Position numbers and translations under genes: made by a program. The notes under the pieces were generated by a model. It worked only from the letters and a program-made list of their open reading frames with translations. It ran no database searches and had not been told where the DNA came from. A stretch of DNA of 64,000 bases from Dickeya fangzhongdai (GTDB taxonomy: Bacteria > Pseudomonadota > Gammaproteobacteria > Enterobacterales > Enterobacteriaceae), in NCBI RefSeq assembly GCF_002812485.1, contig NZ_CP025003.1:1488001-1552000 (forward strand), in the 5' to 3' direction. Positions 20,362-30,118 of the stretch are shown here, piece after piece; the stretch's first letter is position 1, and the number at the start of each line of letters is the position of its first letter.

Positions 20362-21617
20362 TTTGCGGCGGTTCCTTGTGGCGTCAGGTAGCGGAGGGCG
20401 GCCCACAGCGTCGCCATGTCACGGGCGGCGTTCTGCGCGGCGATGCGGCTGTCCAGCAGCGCGCGACGGGCTTCCAGCACGCCGGCCAAATCGCTGCCGC
20501 CGCTCTGATACTGGCTTTGCAGCAGCCGGATGCGCTGTTGCTGCAACGGCAACACCTCGTCGTTCTGGCGACGCCAGCGTGACTGCGCCGCCTGATACTG
20601 CGCCAGCAGGGTGTCGAGTTGCACCCGGTGCTCCCGCTGGGCGAGCGCGACCCGATCGCGGGCTTCCATGCTGCGCGCCACATCGGCGGCGTGATCCTTG
20701 TCCTGCCGCCTGGACTGGAACAACGGCAGGTCCATGCTGATTTCGAAGCCCGCCATATCATCGAAGCTATTACCGCGGCGGCCGTAGTAGACCTCGACGC
20801 CGACATCCGGGATCGCCGCTACCGCTGACTGGGCGGCTCGTGCCTGCGCCAGCCGGGTTTCCTGCTCGGCCTCGGCGATTTCCGGATGCTGGGCGATGGC
20901 GGCGTACAGCACCGCCGGGTCGGCGGGCAGACGTTCGAAACGGGGCAGCGGCCCCTGCGTGGCGACATCGGCGACGCCGGTCAGCCGGGTCAGCCGCGCT
21001 TGCGCGATGGCCGCATCACGGGTGGCGTCCGCCAGCCGATCCTGCATGGCGGAGAACGTCAGCCGGGCGTCCAGCACCCGGGTCGACTCGCCGCCGGCCG
21101 CCACGCCGGCTTTCTGAACGGCAATCTGTCGCTGGCTTTCCTGCACCAGCGCGTTGACTTCCTGCAGTATCTGGCGGGAAAGCGCCAGTTCCAGCCAGGC
21201 CTGGGCGGTATCGCGTTGCAACTGGGCGCGCAGGGCTTCGCTGTTGCCGCGTACCGTGTCGGCTTCCGCCTGAATGGTTTGCGCCTTACGTTCGCGCTTG
21301 GTGGCGCTGACATACGTCTGCATGATGCCGATGCGTTGCATGGTCATGCCTTCGCGCGTCAGGCGCCGGGTGTTGTTGCCGCCGAGCGGTACGTTTTCGA
21401 TGCCGTATTTCAGTTGAGGGTCCGGTAGTTGTGTGGCGGAATCGGCCATGTTTTGCAGCGCGTTCATCCGGTGCTGGTTGGCTGACAGGTCGGCGGAGTA
21501 CTGCTCCGCCGCCTGTAGCGCGCCATCCAGATCCAGTGCTGCCGCGAATGACGCGGCAGGCAGCCACAACAACATCGCCAGCCACGCGCGTGAAGCGCGG
21601 AACTTGCGTATGTGCAT
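20358..21617 (-). CDS. cusC: Outer-membrane channel of the Cus efflux system (TolC family)
   Basis: TolC-like outer-membrane efflux protein, 419 residues, giving the exit duct of the CusCBA pump. The signal peptide ends near AASFAAA (about residue 26). No lipobox cysteine is visible, unlike E. coli CusC. Long Gln/Ala-rich helices with two outer-membrane-efflux repeats cover the rest. It lies between cusF (12 bp upstream) and cusB (4-bp overlap). The family call is firm; the symbol rests on context, since sequence similarity to E. coli CusC looks low. Confidence 0.85.
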   Translation of the reverse strand: MHIRKFRASRAWLAMLLWLPAASFAAALDLDGALQAAEQYSADLSANQHRMNALQNMADSATQLPDPQLKYGIENVPLGGNNTRRLTREGMTMQRIGIMQTYVSATKRERKAQTIQAEADTVRGNSEALRAQLQRDTAQAWLELALSRQILQEVNALVQESQRQIAVQKAGVAAGGESTRVLDARLTFSAMQDRLADATRDAAIAQARLTRLTGVADVATQGPLPRFERLPADPAVLYAAIAQHPEIAEAEQETRLAQARAAQSAVAAIPDVGVEVYYGRRGNSFDDMAGFEISMDLPLFQSRRQDKDHAADVARSMEARDRVALAQREHRVQLDTLLAQYQAAQSRWRRQNDEVLPLQQQRIRLLQSQYQSGGSDLAGVLEARRALLDSRIAAQNAARDMATLWAALRYLTPQGTAAK

Positions 21618-21629
21618 GGTGGTCTCCGG

Positions 21630-22016
21630 TTAGTTTTGCTGCGGTTTGATATCCGTCAGGGTGTAGCCGTCCGCGCTTTGCACGAAGCTGAAGCTGACCG
21701 CGCTGCCCTGGGGCAGCGGCGTCCAGTGATTGTTCGCGGGCAGACGGAAGTTCATGGTCATGGCCGGCCAGCGAAGCGCGGGGACGGCGGCGTGCGCCAG
21801 GGTAACGCCGCTGGCGTTCCATTGTTTGACTGTGCCGGTGGTGCGGTAAACCGGGGCGGCGTCGGCGGTCATGGACGACATGTCGTGATTCATCCCGCCT
21901 GGCATGGTATGGGACATGTTGCCCATCTCGCCGGTCATGGTGTGAGTCTGATTTTGTTCAGCCAGCAATGGGGCGGAAAACAGCAGGGTGGCGATAGCCA
22001 CGGAAAGCATACGCAT
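21630..22016 (-). CDS. cusF: Periplasmic Cu(I)/Ag(I) chaperone CusF
   Basis: Small periplasmic metallochaperone (128 residues) that passes Cu(I)/Ag(I) to the CusB/CusA pump. The signal peptide MRMLSVAIATLLFSAPLLAE is followed by a Met/His-rich stretch (about 26-50) not present in E. coli CusF. The OB-fold domain has the metal site LAHAAVPALRWPAMTMNF, with the cation-pi tryptophan. The same domain is repeated at the end of CusB in this operon. Confidence 0.92.
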   Translation of the reverse strand: MRMLSVAIATLLFSAPLLAEQNQTHTMTGEMGNMSHTMPGGMNHDMSSMTADAAPVYRTTGTVKQWNASGVTLAHAAVPALRWPAMTMNFRLPANNHWTPLPQGSAVSFSFVQSADGYTLTDIKPQQN

Positions 22017-22089
22017 GATAATAGCTCCATAAATACGATAAATAACAAGTTATTGCGCCAAAGCGCACGACGGTTGTTTATCGCGGAAG

Positions 22090-22533
22090 CTATTCTCTGA
22101 ATCGGCAAAAACGGATTTCGGCGGGCGGGCCGGCGACCGGCGGCGTAAACCAACTGTTGCTGCTGGCGGTAACGGGCTCCGGCGGTTGAGCCGGCAACAG
22201 TTCACTGTTAACCGGCAGCGCCAGTAATGACAGTGACGGTAAATCCTGACTGGCGGAGTCGGGCAGACAGTGTTTTTCACACACCGGGCTGACGTCAGCG
22301 GCGGACTGCATGGCATGCGCGGCCGGCATATCGGGCATGACGACGTCTGGCTGCATACGGTGGGCATCATGTTGAATACTCACCGGCGCCGCGGTTACGG
22401 CCAGCTCGCAACGGTGACCGGCCACCGCCAGTTGGGCATTCAGCAGCAACCAGCATAACGCCAACATCCAACCCCATCCGCTTTTATGGCGCAGATGTCG
22501 CAGGTTGAATGAATGATGGCGCGAGGCTGTCAT
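22090..22533 (-). CDS. Small exported protein heading the cus operon (DUF2946-like, function unknown)
   Basis: A 147-residue protein not firmly recognised. One hydrophobic segment (about 18-37, WGWMLALCWLLLNAQLAVA) acts as signal or anchor. The mature part is rich in His, Met and Pro (SIQHDAHRMQPDVVMPDMP, AAHAMQ) and has a CEKHC-type motif, which suggests metal contact. Similar small proteins labelled DUF2946 often sit beside copper genes. Start at ATG 22533; a longer frame from 22686 would run back through the galM terminator into the galM 3' end. It is 73 bp upstream of cusF, same strand, so probably first gene of the operon. Confidence 0.6.
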   Translation of the reverse strand: MTASRHHSFNLRHLRHKSGWGWMLALCWLLLNAQLAVAGHRCELAVTAAPVSIQHDAHRMQPDVVMPDMPAAHAMQSAADVSPVCEKHCLPDSASQDLPSLSLLALPVNSELLPAQPPEPVTASSNSWFTPPVAGPPAEIRFCRFRE

Positions 22534-22611
22534 GGCGTGAATATCCTTATAAAAAGTGCTGCCAGTGTAAGAGGCGTAATCCGCGCCGGACAAGCAGGAA
22601 TTTGCACAGAT

Positions 22612-22638
22612 TTGTAAAGAGCCAGCCGTGCTGGCTCT
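22612..22638 (-). terminator. Intrinsic terminator after galM
   Basis: On the minus strand, AGAGCCAGC / GCTGGCTCT with a 3-nt loop (22638-22618), then TTTACAAA. It separates the gal operon from the cus operon. Confidence 0.75.
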
Positions 22639-22645
22639 CAGTTTA

Positions 22646-23728
22646 TCAATCTGTCGGGTTTTCAGCAGGACTGACGATAAACGCATAGCGGGTAAGCGAG
22701 CGGTAGCGCTTGCCGGGTTTCAGCCAGCAGTCGGGTTGCGGCCAGTCCGGATGATTGGGGCTGTCCGGCAGAAATTCGCTTTCCAGCGCCAGCCCGGCGT
22801 AGTTGGCATAAGGCGTGCCGTCGCGTGACGGCGTGCCGGCCAGAAAGTTGCCGCTGTAGAGTTGCAATGCCGGCGCGCTGGTGTACACCCGCATCTGCAC
22901 CTTGCCGTCCGCCGACCACAGGCTGGCGGCCGGGCTTTCGCCGGAGCCGCCGGTGCGGTGCAGCAGAAAAGCGTGGTCGTAACCACGAACGGCCTGCTGG
23001 TCCGCATCGGCCAGAAAATCCTGTAACAGCGTTTTGGGCTGACGAAAATCGAAACTGCCGTCCGTCACGTCCCGCAACGCGTCGCCGGGAATACCGTCCT
23101 GATTCACCGGCAGATAGTAATCCGCCATCAGTTGCAACTGGTGATGCCGCACGTCGGTCGGCGCGCCGTCGAGGTTGAAATAGGCATGGTTGGTCAGGCA
23201 CACCGGGCAGGGCTGGTCCACTTCCGCCTGATACTCGATGTCCAGCGCATTCTGGTCGGTGAGCTGATAACTGACCTGCGCGGTCAGCGCGCCGGGAAAG
23301 CCCTGATCGCCGTCCGGCGAATGCAACTGGTAGATGACCTGATCGTCGCTCTGTTGCAGTATCTGCCAGCGTCGGGCGTGAAAGCCGTCCGGCCCGCCAT
23401 GCAACTGATGTACGCCCTGATTGGCGTGCAGGCGGATGAGCGCATCGCCCTGACGCAGGGCGGCGTTGGCGATACGGTTGGCGTAGCGCCCCACCGACGC
23501 GCCCAGATAAGCGGCCTGATGCGGGTACTGTTCGGGGGCGCAGCCCAGCAGCACTTCACGCGTTGCGCCGCCGGGCAGCGGCAACTGGCAGGAGAGCCAG
23601 GTGGCTCCCCAATCCATCAACGTTACCCGCGTACCGTGGCGATTTTGCAGTACGGTCAGCTGAAACGGCTGACCATCCGGGGCGAGCGCCGTTTGCGACG
23701 CACGCGGTTCAACAGGGTCATTCGACAT
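22646..23728 (-). CDS. galM: Galactose mutarotase GalM
   Basis: Aldose 1-epimerase (360 residues) converting beta- to alpha-D-galactose for GalK. Family motifs include [38 protein letters not shown] and [11 protein letters not shown]. The C-terminal catalytic-glutamate region is [19 protein letters not shown]. It overlaps the galK end by 11 bp and is the last gene of galETKM. It is slightly longer at the N-terminus than E. coli GalM (346 aa). Confidence 0.96.
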   Translation of the reverse strand: MSNDPVEPRASQTALAPDGQPFQLTVLQNRHGTRVTLMDWGATWLSCQLPLPGGATREVLLGCAPEQYPHQAAYLGASVGRYANRIANAALRQGDALIRLHANQGVHQLHGGPDGFHARRWQILQQSDDQVIYQLHSPDGDQGFPGALTAQVSYQLTDQNALDIEYQAEVDQPCPVCLTNHAYFNLDGAPTDVRHHQLQLMADYYLPVNQDGIPGDALRDVTDGSFDFRQPKTLLQDFLADADQQAVRGYDHAFLLHRTGGSGESPAASLWSADGKVQMRVYTSAPALQLYSGNFLAGTPSRDGTPYANYAGLALESEFLPDSPNHPDWPQPDCWLKPGKRYRSLTRYAFIVSPAENPTD

Positions 23729-24869
23729 AACCGGCTCCTGGCGAGGCCTGACAGACGTAACAGGTGGGTTGCAATCCGGTTTTTGCCGGATAGTCCCGCA
23801 TCACGGCATTTTGCACCGCTGTCACGTGCTGTTGTGGGATCAACGCCACGATACAGCCACCAAATCCACCGCCGGTCATGCGCACGCCGCCTTCGTCGCC
23901 GATCACGGCTTTGACAATGTCTACCAGCGTGTCGATGGGCGGCACGGTGATTGCGAAGTCATCCCGCATCGACGCATGGGAGGCGGCCATCAGTTCGCCC
24001 ATCTGGCGCAGATCGCCGCGCGTCAGCGCGTCGGCCGCCGCCAGGGTACGGGCGTTCTCGGTAATGATATGGCGGGCGCGACGGGCCACCACTTCATCCA
24101 GTCCATCGACTTTGGCGGCGAAATCCGCTTCGCTGACGTCACGCAGCGCCTTGACCTGAAAATGACGCGCCGCCGCTTCGCACTGCTGGCGGCGGGTATT
24201 GTATTCGCTGTCCACCAGACCGCGTTTGACGTTGGAGTTGATGATCATCACCGCCACGTTGTCCGGCATGGACACCGCGCGCGTTTCCAGCGAACGGCAG
24301 TCAATCAACAGCGCATGACCGCGCTTGCCCTGCGCCGAAATCATCTGGTCCATGATGCCGCAGTTGCAGCCGACGAACTGGTTTTCCGCTTCCTGACCGT
24401 TGAGCGCCAGCGCCACATTGTCCAGCGGTAGCTGGTACAGCGCCTGAATCGCCTTGCCGACCGCCACTTCCAGCGACGCCGACGAACTCAGACCCGCGCC
24501 CTGCGGTACGTCGCCGCTGATCACCAGATCCGCGCCGCCAAAGGCATCGCTGCGTGTTTTCAGATGCTTGATCACGCCGCGGACATAATTCGCCCACTGC
24601 CATTGCGGATGATGTTCGATCGGCGCATCCAGCGAAAACAGATCCTGCTGGTTGTCGTAGTCCACCGCGATGACGCGGATTTGCCGGTCATCGCGCGGTG
24701 CGGCGCTGATGGTGGTCGAATAGTTGATGGCGCACGGCAGCACAAAGCCATCATTGTAGTCGGTGTGTTCCCCTATCAGGTTGACCCGGCCCGGCGCCTG
24801 CACGGTAAGCGTCGCCGGGTAACCGAACTGCTGCTGGAAAACCGCCTGGGTGCGTGCTGATAAGGTCAT
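23718..24869 (-). CDS. galK: Galactokinase GalK
   Basis: GHMP-family kinase (383 residues) phosphorylating alpha-D-galactose to galactose 1-phosphate. The galactokinase signature [19 protein letters not shown], the phosphate-binding loop [14 protein letters not shown] and the GHMP motif [12 protein letters not shown] are all present. The start overlaps the galT stop (ATGA, 24866-24869) and its end overlaps galM, giving tight coupling. Confidence 0.98.
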   Translation of the reverse strand: MTLSARTQAVFQQQFGYPATLTVQAPGRVNLIGEHTDYNDGFVLPCAINYSTTISAAPRDDRQIRVIAVDYDNQQDLFSLDAPIEHHPQWQWANYVRGVIKHLKTRSDAFGGADLVISGDVPQGAGLSSSASLEVAVGKAIQALYQLPLDNVALALNGQEAENQFVGCNCGIMDQMISAQGKRGHALLIDCRSLETRAVSMPDNVAVMIINSNVKRGLVDSEYNTRRQQCEAAARHFQVKALRDVSEADFAAKVDGLDEVVARRARHIITENARTLAAADALTRGDLRQMGELMAASHASMRDDFAITVPPIDTLVDIVKAVIGDEGGVRMTGGGFGGCIVALIPQQHVTAVQNAVMRDYPAKTGLQPTCYVCQASPGAGYVE

Positions 24870-25918
24870 GCCTGAACTCCTGAATCACGGTAATGAATGT
24901 CGCTGACGGCACGTAGCCGTTCCGCGGCCTGCTCGGCGGTCAAATCGCGCTGGGTTTCCGCCAGCATTTCGTAGCCCACCATGAATTTGCGCACTGTGGC
25001 GGAACGCAACAGCGGCGGATAAAAATGCGCGTGCAACTGCCAATGCGGGTGATCGCCGTCGGTAAACGGCGCGCCGTGCCAGCCCATCGAGTAGGGGAAC
25101 GAGGTCTGGAACAGGTTGTCGTAGCGGCTGGTGAGCTTCTTCAACGCCAGCGCCAGATCCTGACGCTGTTCCGCGGTGACGTCCGGCAGGCGCAGGGTGT
25201 GGGCTTTGGGCAGCAGCAGCGTTTCAAACGGCCAGGCCGCCCAGTAGGGCACCACCGCCAGCCAGTGCTCGGTTTCCACCACATGGCGCGCGCCGTCCTG
25301 CAATTCGCGTTGCAGGTAATCCACCAGCAACGGCGAGCCGTACTGCTGAAAATAGTCGCGTTGCAGCCGGTCTTCCCGTTCCGCTTCGTTGGGCAGAAAA
25401 TCATTGGCCCAGATCTGGCCGTGCGGATGCGGGTTGGAACAGCCCATCGCCGCGCCTTTGTTTTCGAATACCTGCACCCACGGGTACGTTTGCCCCAGTT
25501 CGGCGCTCTGCTGTTGCCAGGTGGCGACCACCTGTTCCAGCGCGCCGAGCGACAGTTCCGGCAGGGTTTTGCTGTGGTCCGGCGAAAAGCAGATCACCCG
25601 GCTGGTGCCGCGTGCGCTCTGGCAGCGCATCAGCGGATCGCTATTTTCCGGCGCTTCCGGGGTGTCGGTCATCAGCGCGGCGAAATCGTTGGTGAAAACA
25701 AAAGTGTCCTGATAGTCAGGGTTGGTATCTCCGGTCGCCCGCGTGTTGCCGGGGCAAAGGAAACAGGTTGGGTCATGCGACGGCAGCGGGTCGGACGACA
25801 CGCTTTCCTGCTGCCCCAGCCACGGACGTTTGGCGCGGTGCGGCGATACCAGCACCCACTGACCGGTCAGCGGGTTGTAGCGACGATGCGGATGTTCAAC
25901 GGGGTCAAAATACGCCAT
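24866..25918 (-). CDS. galT: Galactose-1-phosphate uridylyltransferase GalT
   Basis: Leloir-pathway enzyme (350 residues) exchanging UMP between UDP-glucose and galactose 1-phosphate. The nucleophilic His lies in [12 protein letters not shown]. The first zinc-binding cysteines are in [10 protein letters not shown]. The start at 25918 ([13 protein letters not shown]) has an AAGGTA ribosome site and matches the E. coli N-terminus, so the seven extra codons from 25939 are not used. galE ends 81 bp upstream. Confidence 0.97.
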   Translation of the reverse strand: MAYFDPVEHPHRRYNPLTGQWVLVSPHRAKRPWLGQQESVSSDPLPSHDPTCFLCPGNTRATGDTNPDYQDTFVFTNDFAALMTDTPEAPENSDPLMRCQSARGTSRVICFSPDHSKTLPELSLGALEQVVATWQQQSAELGQTYPWVQVFENKGAAMGCSNPHPHGQIWANDFLPNEAEREDRLQRDYFQQYGSPLLVDYLQRELQDGARHVVETEHWLAVVPYWAAWPFETLLLPKAHTLRLPDVTAEQRQDLALALKKLTSRYDNLFQTSFPYSMGWHGAPFTDGDHPHWQLHAHFYPPLLRSATVRKFMVGYEMLAETQRDLTAEQAAERLRAVSDIHYRDSGVQA

Positions 25919-25999
25919 GGGATACCTTATTTCTGTCATCGAAAAACGTTGCTATCGGAAAAACGATGCGTCCTGAAAACGGTGTCTTATCACTGCCTG

Positions 26000-27016
26000 T
26001 CAGTCTGAAAAGCCATTCGGATGGCGGGACTGCCAGCGCCAGGTATCGGCGGCCATTTCGTCCAGCGTCCGGCTGACGCGCCAGTTAAGCTCGCGGGCGG
26101 CTTTTTCCGCGTCGGCCCAGTAAGCGGGCAGGTCGCCGTCACGGCGGGGCGCGAAATGGTACGGCAGTTGCTTGCCGCAGGCGCGGCTGAAGGCTTCCAC
26201 TACCTGCAGTACGCTGTAACCTACGCCGGCGCCGAGGTTATAGGTGTGTACGCCGGGCTTGCCGTGCAGGGTATTCATGGCGGCGACATGACCCTCGGCC
26301 AAATCCACCACGTGGATATAATCCCGCACGCCGGTGCCGTCGACGGTCGGATAATCGTTGCCGAAAATCGCCAGCGAGTCGCGGCGGCCCACCGCCACCT
26401 GAGCGATGTAAGGCATCAGGTTATTGGGTACGCCCTGCGGATCTTCGCCCATTTCGCCCGAAGGATGCGCGCCCACCGGGTTGAAGTAGCGCAGCAGCAC
26501 CACGCTCCAGTCCGGTTCCGCGCGCTGCAAATCCTGCAGGATCTGCTCCACCATCAGTTTGCTGCGGCCGTAGGGGCTGGCAGGGGTGCCGGTGGGGAAA
26601 CTTTCCTGATACGGGATCTGCGGCTGGTCGCCATACACGGTGGCGGAGGAGCTGAAAATCAGCGTCTTGACGCCCGCCTGTTTCATGGCTTCCACCAGCG
26701 TCAGCGTGCCGTACACGTTGTTGTCGTAGTAGCTGATGGGCTCGCGGACCGATTCGCCCACCGCCTTGAGACCCGCGAAGTGGATCACGGCGCCGATGTC
26801 ATGTTCGGCAAAAATGGTCTGCAGCAGTGCGCGGTCGCGGATATCGCCCTGATAGAATACCGGCGCCTGCCCGCTGACACGGGTAATGGCGTCGGCCACG
26901 CTGGATTTGCTGTTGCACAGGTTGTCGAGAATAACCGGCTGATGGCCGGCGGCGATCAGTTGCACACAGGTATGGCTGCCTATGTAACCGCTACCACCTG
27001 TAACCAATACTTTCAT
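26000..27016 (-). CDS. galE: UDP-glucose 4-epimerase GalE
   Basis: SDR-family epimerase (338 residues, the E. coli length) interconverting UDP-glucose and UDP-galactose, for galactose use and for precursors of surface sugars. The NAD-binding motif VTGGSGYIGSHTC is at the N-terminus, and the catalytic SSSATVYG and YGRSK (YxxxK) motifs are present. The start at 27016 (MKVLVTGG) is chosen; the 22 extra codons from 27082 overlap the promoter. First gene of galETKM. Confidence 0.98.
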   Translation of the reverse strand: MKVLVTGGSGYIGSHTCVQLIAAGHQPVILDNLCNSKSSVADAITRVSGQAPVFYQGDIRDRALLQTIFAEHDIGAVIHFAGLKAVGESVREPISYYDNNVYGTLTLVEAMKQAGVKTLIFSSSATVYGDQPQIPYQESFPTGTPASPYGRSKLMVEQILQDLQRAEPDWSVVLLRYFNPVGAHPSGEMGEDPQGVPNNLMPYIAQVAVGRRDSLAIFGNDYPTVDGTGVRDYIHVVDLAEGHVAAMNTLHGKPGVHTYNLGAGVGYSVLQVVEAFSRACGKQLPYHFAPRRDGDLPAYWADAEKAARELNWRVSRTLDEMAADTWRWQSRHPNGFSD

Positions 27017-27057
27017 AATGACCTCTGTCGCAGAAAACTGGTTGGAAAAATAGCATG

Positions 27058-27066
27058 ACCATAGCA
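27058..27066 (-). promoter_or_regulatory. Extended -10 promoter of the gal operon
   Basis: TGCTATGGT on the minus strand is the same extended -10 as E. coli galP1; an overlapping TATGCT-like hexamer (ATGCTAT) lies a few bases downstream. About 42 bp before the galE start. Confidence 0.55.
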
Positions 27067-27194
27067 GGAAAAAGGTGATCAACGCCGTAAATAGCGATAA
27101 TTAAGGCGGTCGTCTCACTTTTCACCCCTTCCCTGATTGAGTGAACGACCAGCATAGCGCGATGTGGTGCCGGGTGAAATACGTTGTATTCTTT

Positions 27195-27210
27195 GTGGTA
27201 GCGTTATCAC
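27195..27210 (-). promoter_or_regulatory. Candidate GalR/GalS operator
   Basis: GTGATAACGCTACCAC (minus strand) agrees with E. coli gal external operator at 12 of 16 positions and with the GTGNAANCGNTTNCAC pattern at the ends. It lies about 150 bp upstream of the galP1-like -10, further than in E. coli, so it may act by looping or be incidental. Confidence 0.35.
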
Positions 27211-27273
27211 TAAATCGATCGTCAACGCGTGTGAGGCGACGGTTTCGACTGAGGCGAAACCGTCTGTGAAAGG

Positions 27274-28743
27274 TCAGCGGTTTTCTATCTGGTAGCGGTA
27301 GCCGTCGTCGTTCGGCACAAAAGTCAGACGGTGGGTGATGCAGTCCGGCGCGTCTTCCGCATGGTGGGAGACGAACAACAGTTGGGTTTGTCCCTGACCG
27401 ATCAGAATATCCAGCCAGCGGCGGATAAGCTGACGGTTGAGCGGGTCCAACCCCTGCAGCGGTTCGTCCAGAATCAGCAATGCCGGGTGTTTCACCAGCG
27501 CGCGCACAATCAGCGCCAGCCGTTGCTGGCCCCAGGACAATGACTGGAACGGGGCGTCGGCCACGCTGTCCGGCAGGCCGAGCAGTTCCAGCCACTGGGC
27601 GGCGAGAAAACGCTGACGGTCCGACACCGCCTGATAAATGCCGATGGAATCGAAGAAGCCGGAGAGGATCACGTTGCGCACGCTGGTGCTGACGCGGTAC
27701 TCCAGATGCAGGCTGCTGCTGACGTAGCCGATGTGGCGCTTGATGTCCCAGATGGTTTCGCCGCTGCCGCGCCGACGGCCAAACAGCGTCAGGTCATTGC
27801 TGTAGCCCTGCGGGTGGTCGCCGGTGATCAGGCTAAGCAGGGTGGATTTGCCGGCGCCGTTCGGCCCGACGATTTGCCAGTGCTGGCCCGGCAGTACTTC
27901 CCAGCTCAAATCGTTCAGAATGCGGCGATCGTTGTAGCTCACCACGCCGTGCAGCAGGCGAATGCGCGGTTGATCCGGCGACAAGGTCGGGCGCTGGGTC
28001 GGGTCTTCCGCTTCCGGCAGCGCGGTATCGGTCAGGGTTTCGCTGTGCGCCAGCTGCGACACCAGCGCATCGGACAAAATCGCCTCGCGCGCGCCTTGCC
28101 GGGTCAGGGTGCAATCCGCCAGCACGCCGACCTGGCCGACAAACGCCGGAATATCCTCAAAGCGGTTGAGAATCAGCACCAGCGCTTGCCCCTGCGCCGC
28201 CAGCGACGCCAGCAGGTCGGCCAACTGCGCACGAGAGGCGACGTCCAGCCCGTCGAACGGTTCGTCGAGAATCAGCAGGTCCGGCTGCGTCATCAGCGCC
28301 TGACACAGCATGGTCTTACGGGTTTCGCCGGTAGAGAGGTATTTGAAGCGTCGGTCGAGCAGATGGAGGATGCCGAATTGCGTCGCCAGCTGGCGGCAGC
28401 GGTCGGCGTCGTGCACGCTGTCCTGGATCACCTCGGCGGTGGTGCGCCCGGTGTCGTCCTCGTCGGCGCTCAGCATATCGGTGTTGTTGCGTTGCCACTC
28501 CAGCGACACCAACTGCTGCAGTTGCTCGAAAGAGAGGCGCGCCACGCGCTGGAAGTCACACTGGCGCTGTCCTGACAACAGCAGCAGCTCGCCGGAGAGC
28601 GCGCGCGCCAGCGCCGATTTCCCGCTGCCGTTGGCGCCGACGAACGCCCAGCACTGATCCTGATGCAGCGTGAGTTCATCCAGACGCATCATCCGGGTAT
28701 CGCTTAACCGGAACTGTGCCTGATGGATGTGCAGCAATGACAT
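27274..28743 (-). CDS. modF: Molybdate-locus double ABC ATPase ModF
   Basis: Protein of 489 residues with two ABC ATPase domains and no membrane segments; linked to molybdenum metabolism in enterobacteria but of unclear function. Domain 1 has Walker A GANGSGKSALARAL (about 36) and signature LSTGETRKTML. Domain 2 has GPNGAGKSTLLSL (about 295) and LSWGQQRLALI. Both Walker B strands read LLILDEPFDGLD / LLILDEPLQGLD. It is 84 bp downstream of modE on the same strand and probably co-transcribed with it. Confidence 0.95.
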   Translation of the reverse strand: MSLLHIHQAQFRLSDTRMMRLDELTLHQDQCWAFVGANGSGKSALARALSGELLLLSGQRQCDFQRVARLSFEQLQQLVSLEWQRNNTDMLSADEDDTGRTTAEVIQDSVHDADRCRQLATQFGILHLLDRRFKYLSTGETRKTMLCQALMTQPDLLILDEPFDGLDVASRAQLADLLASLAAQGQALVLILNRFEDIPAFVGQVGVLADCTLTRQGAREAILSDALVSQLAHSETLTDTALPEAEDPTQRPTLSPDQPRIRLLHGVVSYNDRRILNDLSWEVLPGQHWQIVGPNGAGKSTLLSLITGDHPQGYSNDLTLFGRRRGSGETIWDIKRHIGYVSSSLHLEYRVSTSVRNVILSGFFDSIGIYQAVSDRQRFLAAQWLELLGLPDSVADAPFQSLSWGQQRLALIVRALVKHPALLILDEPLQGLDPLNRQLIRRWLDILIGQGQTQLLFVSHHAEDAPDCITHRLTFVPNDDGYRYQIENR

Positions 28744-28827
28744 GATGATTCCCTTTGCGAAATGACAGAACGTCTACGGGTAAAGGGAAGCGGCCGGCTT
28801 GTCAAGGTGCGTTGTGCCGTGCGCGCG

Positions 28828-29619
28828 TTAGCACAGGGTGGCAATAATCACCCGGTCGGCGTTAAAGCTGGCGTAAACCGCCATCTCCGGCTGCAGGCTC
28901 TGGCGCGTTACGTCATCATTGGGCAGGGTAGCGCACACCACTTCGCCGCCTTCCAGCGTGACCAGCACTTCGCTTTGCGCCGGGCCGGGCTGCAGATGGC
29001 TGATGCGGCCGGGCAGGACATTGTCATGAGCGGGCGCGGGCGCGGTTTGCGAGGTGACGGCAACCCAGGGCGCTTTAATCAGCGCCAGCACTTCTTTGCC
29101 GCTGGTCAGTTGCAGCCGATCGGCGCTCTGCTGGGTTAGTGCGGCCTGAATGCGGGTACGGCCGTCCGCCAGCAGGATCGACAGATGCTGTTGTACCTGC
29201 TGCTGGTCGCGTTCCAGGACGGTGCCGAAAAACTGATTACGGGCGCTGGTTTGCAGCGAAAAGCGGGCGATGGCCGCCAGCAGGCTGTCCAGCGGCAGGT
29301 TATCATCCTGCAGCACATCGAAGGCTTTCTGCTGGATCTGCGCCAGCAGGTCATACAGTTGCAACAGGCGTTCGCCGTAGCGGGTCAGCATCGCGCCGCC
29401 GCCGCCTTTGCCGCCGGTAGTGCGCTCGACGATGGTCTGCTCCGCCAACTGGTTCATCTCGTTAATCGCGTCCCAGGCGCTTTTGTAGCTGATGTCGGCC
29501 AGCCGGGCTCCCTGACTGATGGAGCCGGTCTGCTGCACTTGCTTGAGCAGCGCGATGCGACGCGGGTCGGCGAATAGCCGCTGCTGGAGTTTCAGGGTAA
29601 GGAGAATTTCTGCTTGCAT
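28828..29619 (-). CDS. modE: Molybdate-responsive transcriptional regulator ModE
   Basis: Repressor of modABC and activator of molybdoenzyme genes, 263 residues. The N-terminal winged helix-turn-helix (about 1-110) contains GSISQGARLADISYKSAWDAINEMN and the glycine-rich GGKGGGGA wing. The SARNQFFGTV motif starts the two molybdate-binding MOP domains (about 125-263). The start at 29619 (MQAEILLTLKLQQ) matches E. coli; the longer frame from 29691 is not needed. The probable target site lies before modA at 30076-30101. Confidence 0.96.
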   Translation of the reverse strand: MQAEILLTLKLQQRLFADPRRIALLKQVQQTGSISQGARLADISYKSAWDAINEMNQLAEQTIVERTTGGKGGGGAMLTRYGERLLQLYDLLAQIQQKAFDVLQDDNLPLDSLLAAIARFSLQTSARNQFFGTVLERDQQQVQQHLSILLADGRTRIQAALTQQSADRLQLTSGKEVLALIKAPWVAVTSQTAPAPAHDNVLPGRISHLQPGPAQSEVLVTLEGGEVVCATLPNDDVTRQSLQPEMAVYASFNADRVIIATLC

Positions 29620-29816
29620 GGTCACATCCGTATCTGGGTCGCTAATCGTTTGTATTGTCATTGTTTTGCGTGAAACAGGCAAACCGCACAAATGGCCGCT
29701 CTAATTCCGGCGATTCAGGTAAACTCATCAGCAGTCATGGGGGTTAGCATAGTCTACCCTGAATCAATGAGAGACTGGCGGCGCGACGGCCAGCCACGAT
29801 GAAAGACGAGGTCGAT

Positions 29817-29966
29817 ATGTTGGAATTGCTGAAAAGCCTGCTGTTTGCGGTGTGCATGGTGCCGGTAATGATGGCGCTGATTCTGGGAGCCATTTATGGG
29901 TTGGGCGAAGTCTTCAACCTGTTTTCCGCCATCGGTCATCGCGAGTCGGCTGCGGCGCGCAAATAA
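29817..29966 (+). CDS. acrZ: Multidrug efflux pump accessory protein AcrZ (49 aa)
   Basis: Single-helix membrane protein of 49 residues ([20 protein letters not shown]...) that binds AcrB and tunes substrate export by AcrAB-TolC. The length equals E. coli AcrZ, and the stretch [12 protein letters not shown] is conserved; the C-terminal tail ([10 protein letters not shown]) differs. Its location between modE and modA is the same as in E. coli. A terminator follows 28 bp downstream. Confidence 0.93.
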   Translation: MLELLKSLLFAVCMVPVMMALILGAIYGLGEVFNLFSAIGHRESAAARK

Positions 29967-29993
29967 TCCCTTCCCAGATTTCCCTTTCTGACG

Positions 29994-30019
29994 AATCCGG
30001 CATTTGCCGGATTTTTTTT
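29994..30019 (+). terminator. Intrinsic terminator after acrZ
   Basis: AATCCGGCA / TGCCGGATT stem with a short T-rich loop, directly followed by eight T. It isolates acrZ from modABC. Confidence 0.88.
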
Positions 30020-30042
30020 GCTTAAGACTTTTTTTGCTTAAG
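30011..30042 (+). repeat. 16-bp tandem duplication downstream of acrZ terminator
   Basis: ATTTTTTTTGCTTAAG (30011-30026) and ACTTTTTTTGCTTAAG (30027-30042), one mismatch. It begins in the terminator T-run, so the duplication supplies a second T-run. Confidence 0.8.
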
Positions 30043-30075
30043 AACAATGACAAGGCGGCCAAGATTCGGTATTTA

Positions 30076-30101
30076 TCGTTATGTTACTAACTACACAACG
30101 A
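30076..30101 (+). promoter_or_regulatory. ModE operator of modABC
   Basis: Inverted repeat CGTTATGT (30077-30084) / ACACAACG (30093-30100) with an 8-bp spacer. It resembles the E. coli modA site (CGTTATAT ... ACATAACG) and ends 18 bp before the modA start, fitting repression by ModE-molybdate. Confidence 0.8.
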
Positions 30102-30118
30102 AAACCTCGGGAGACAAA

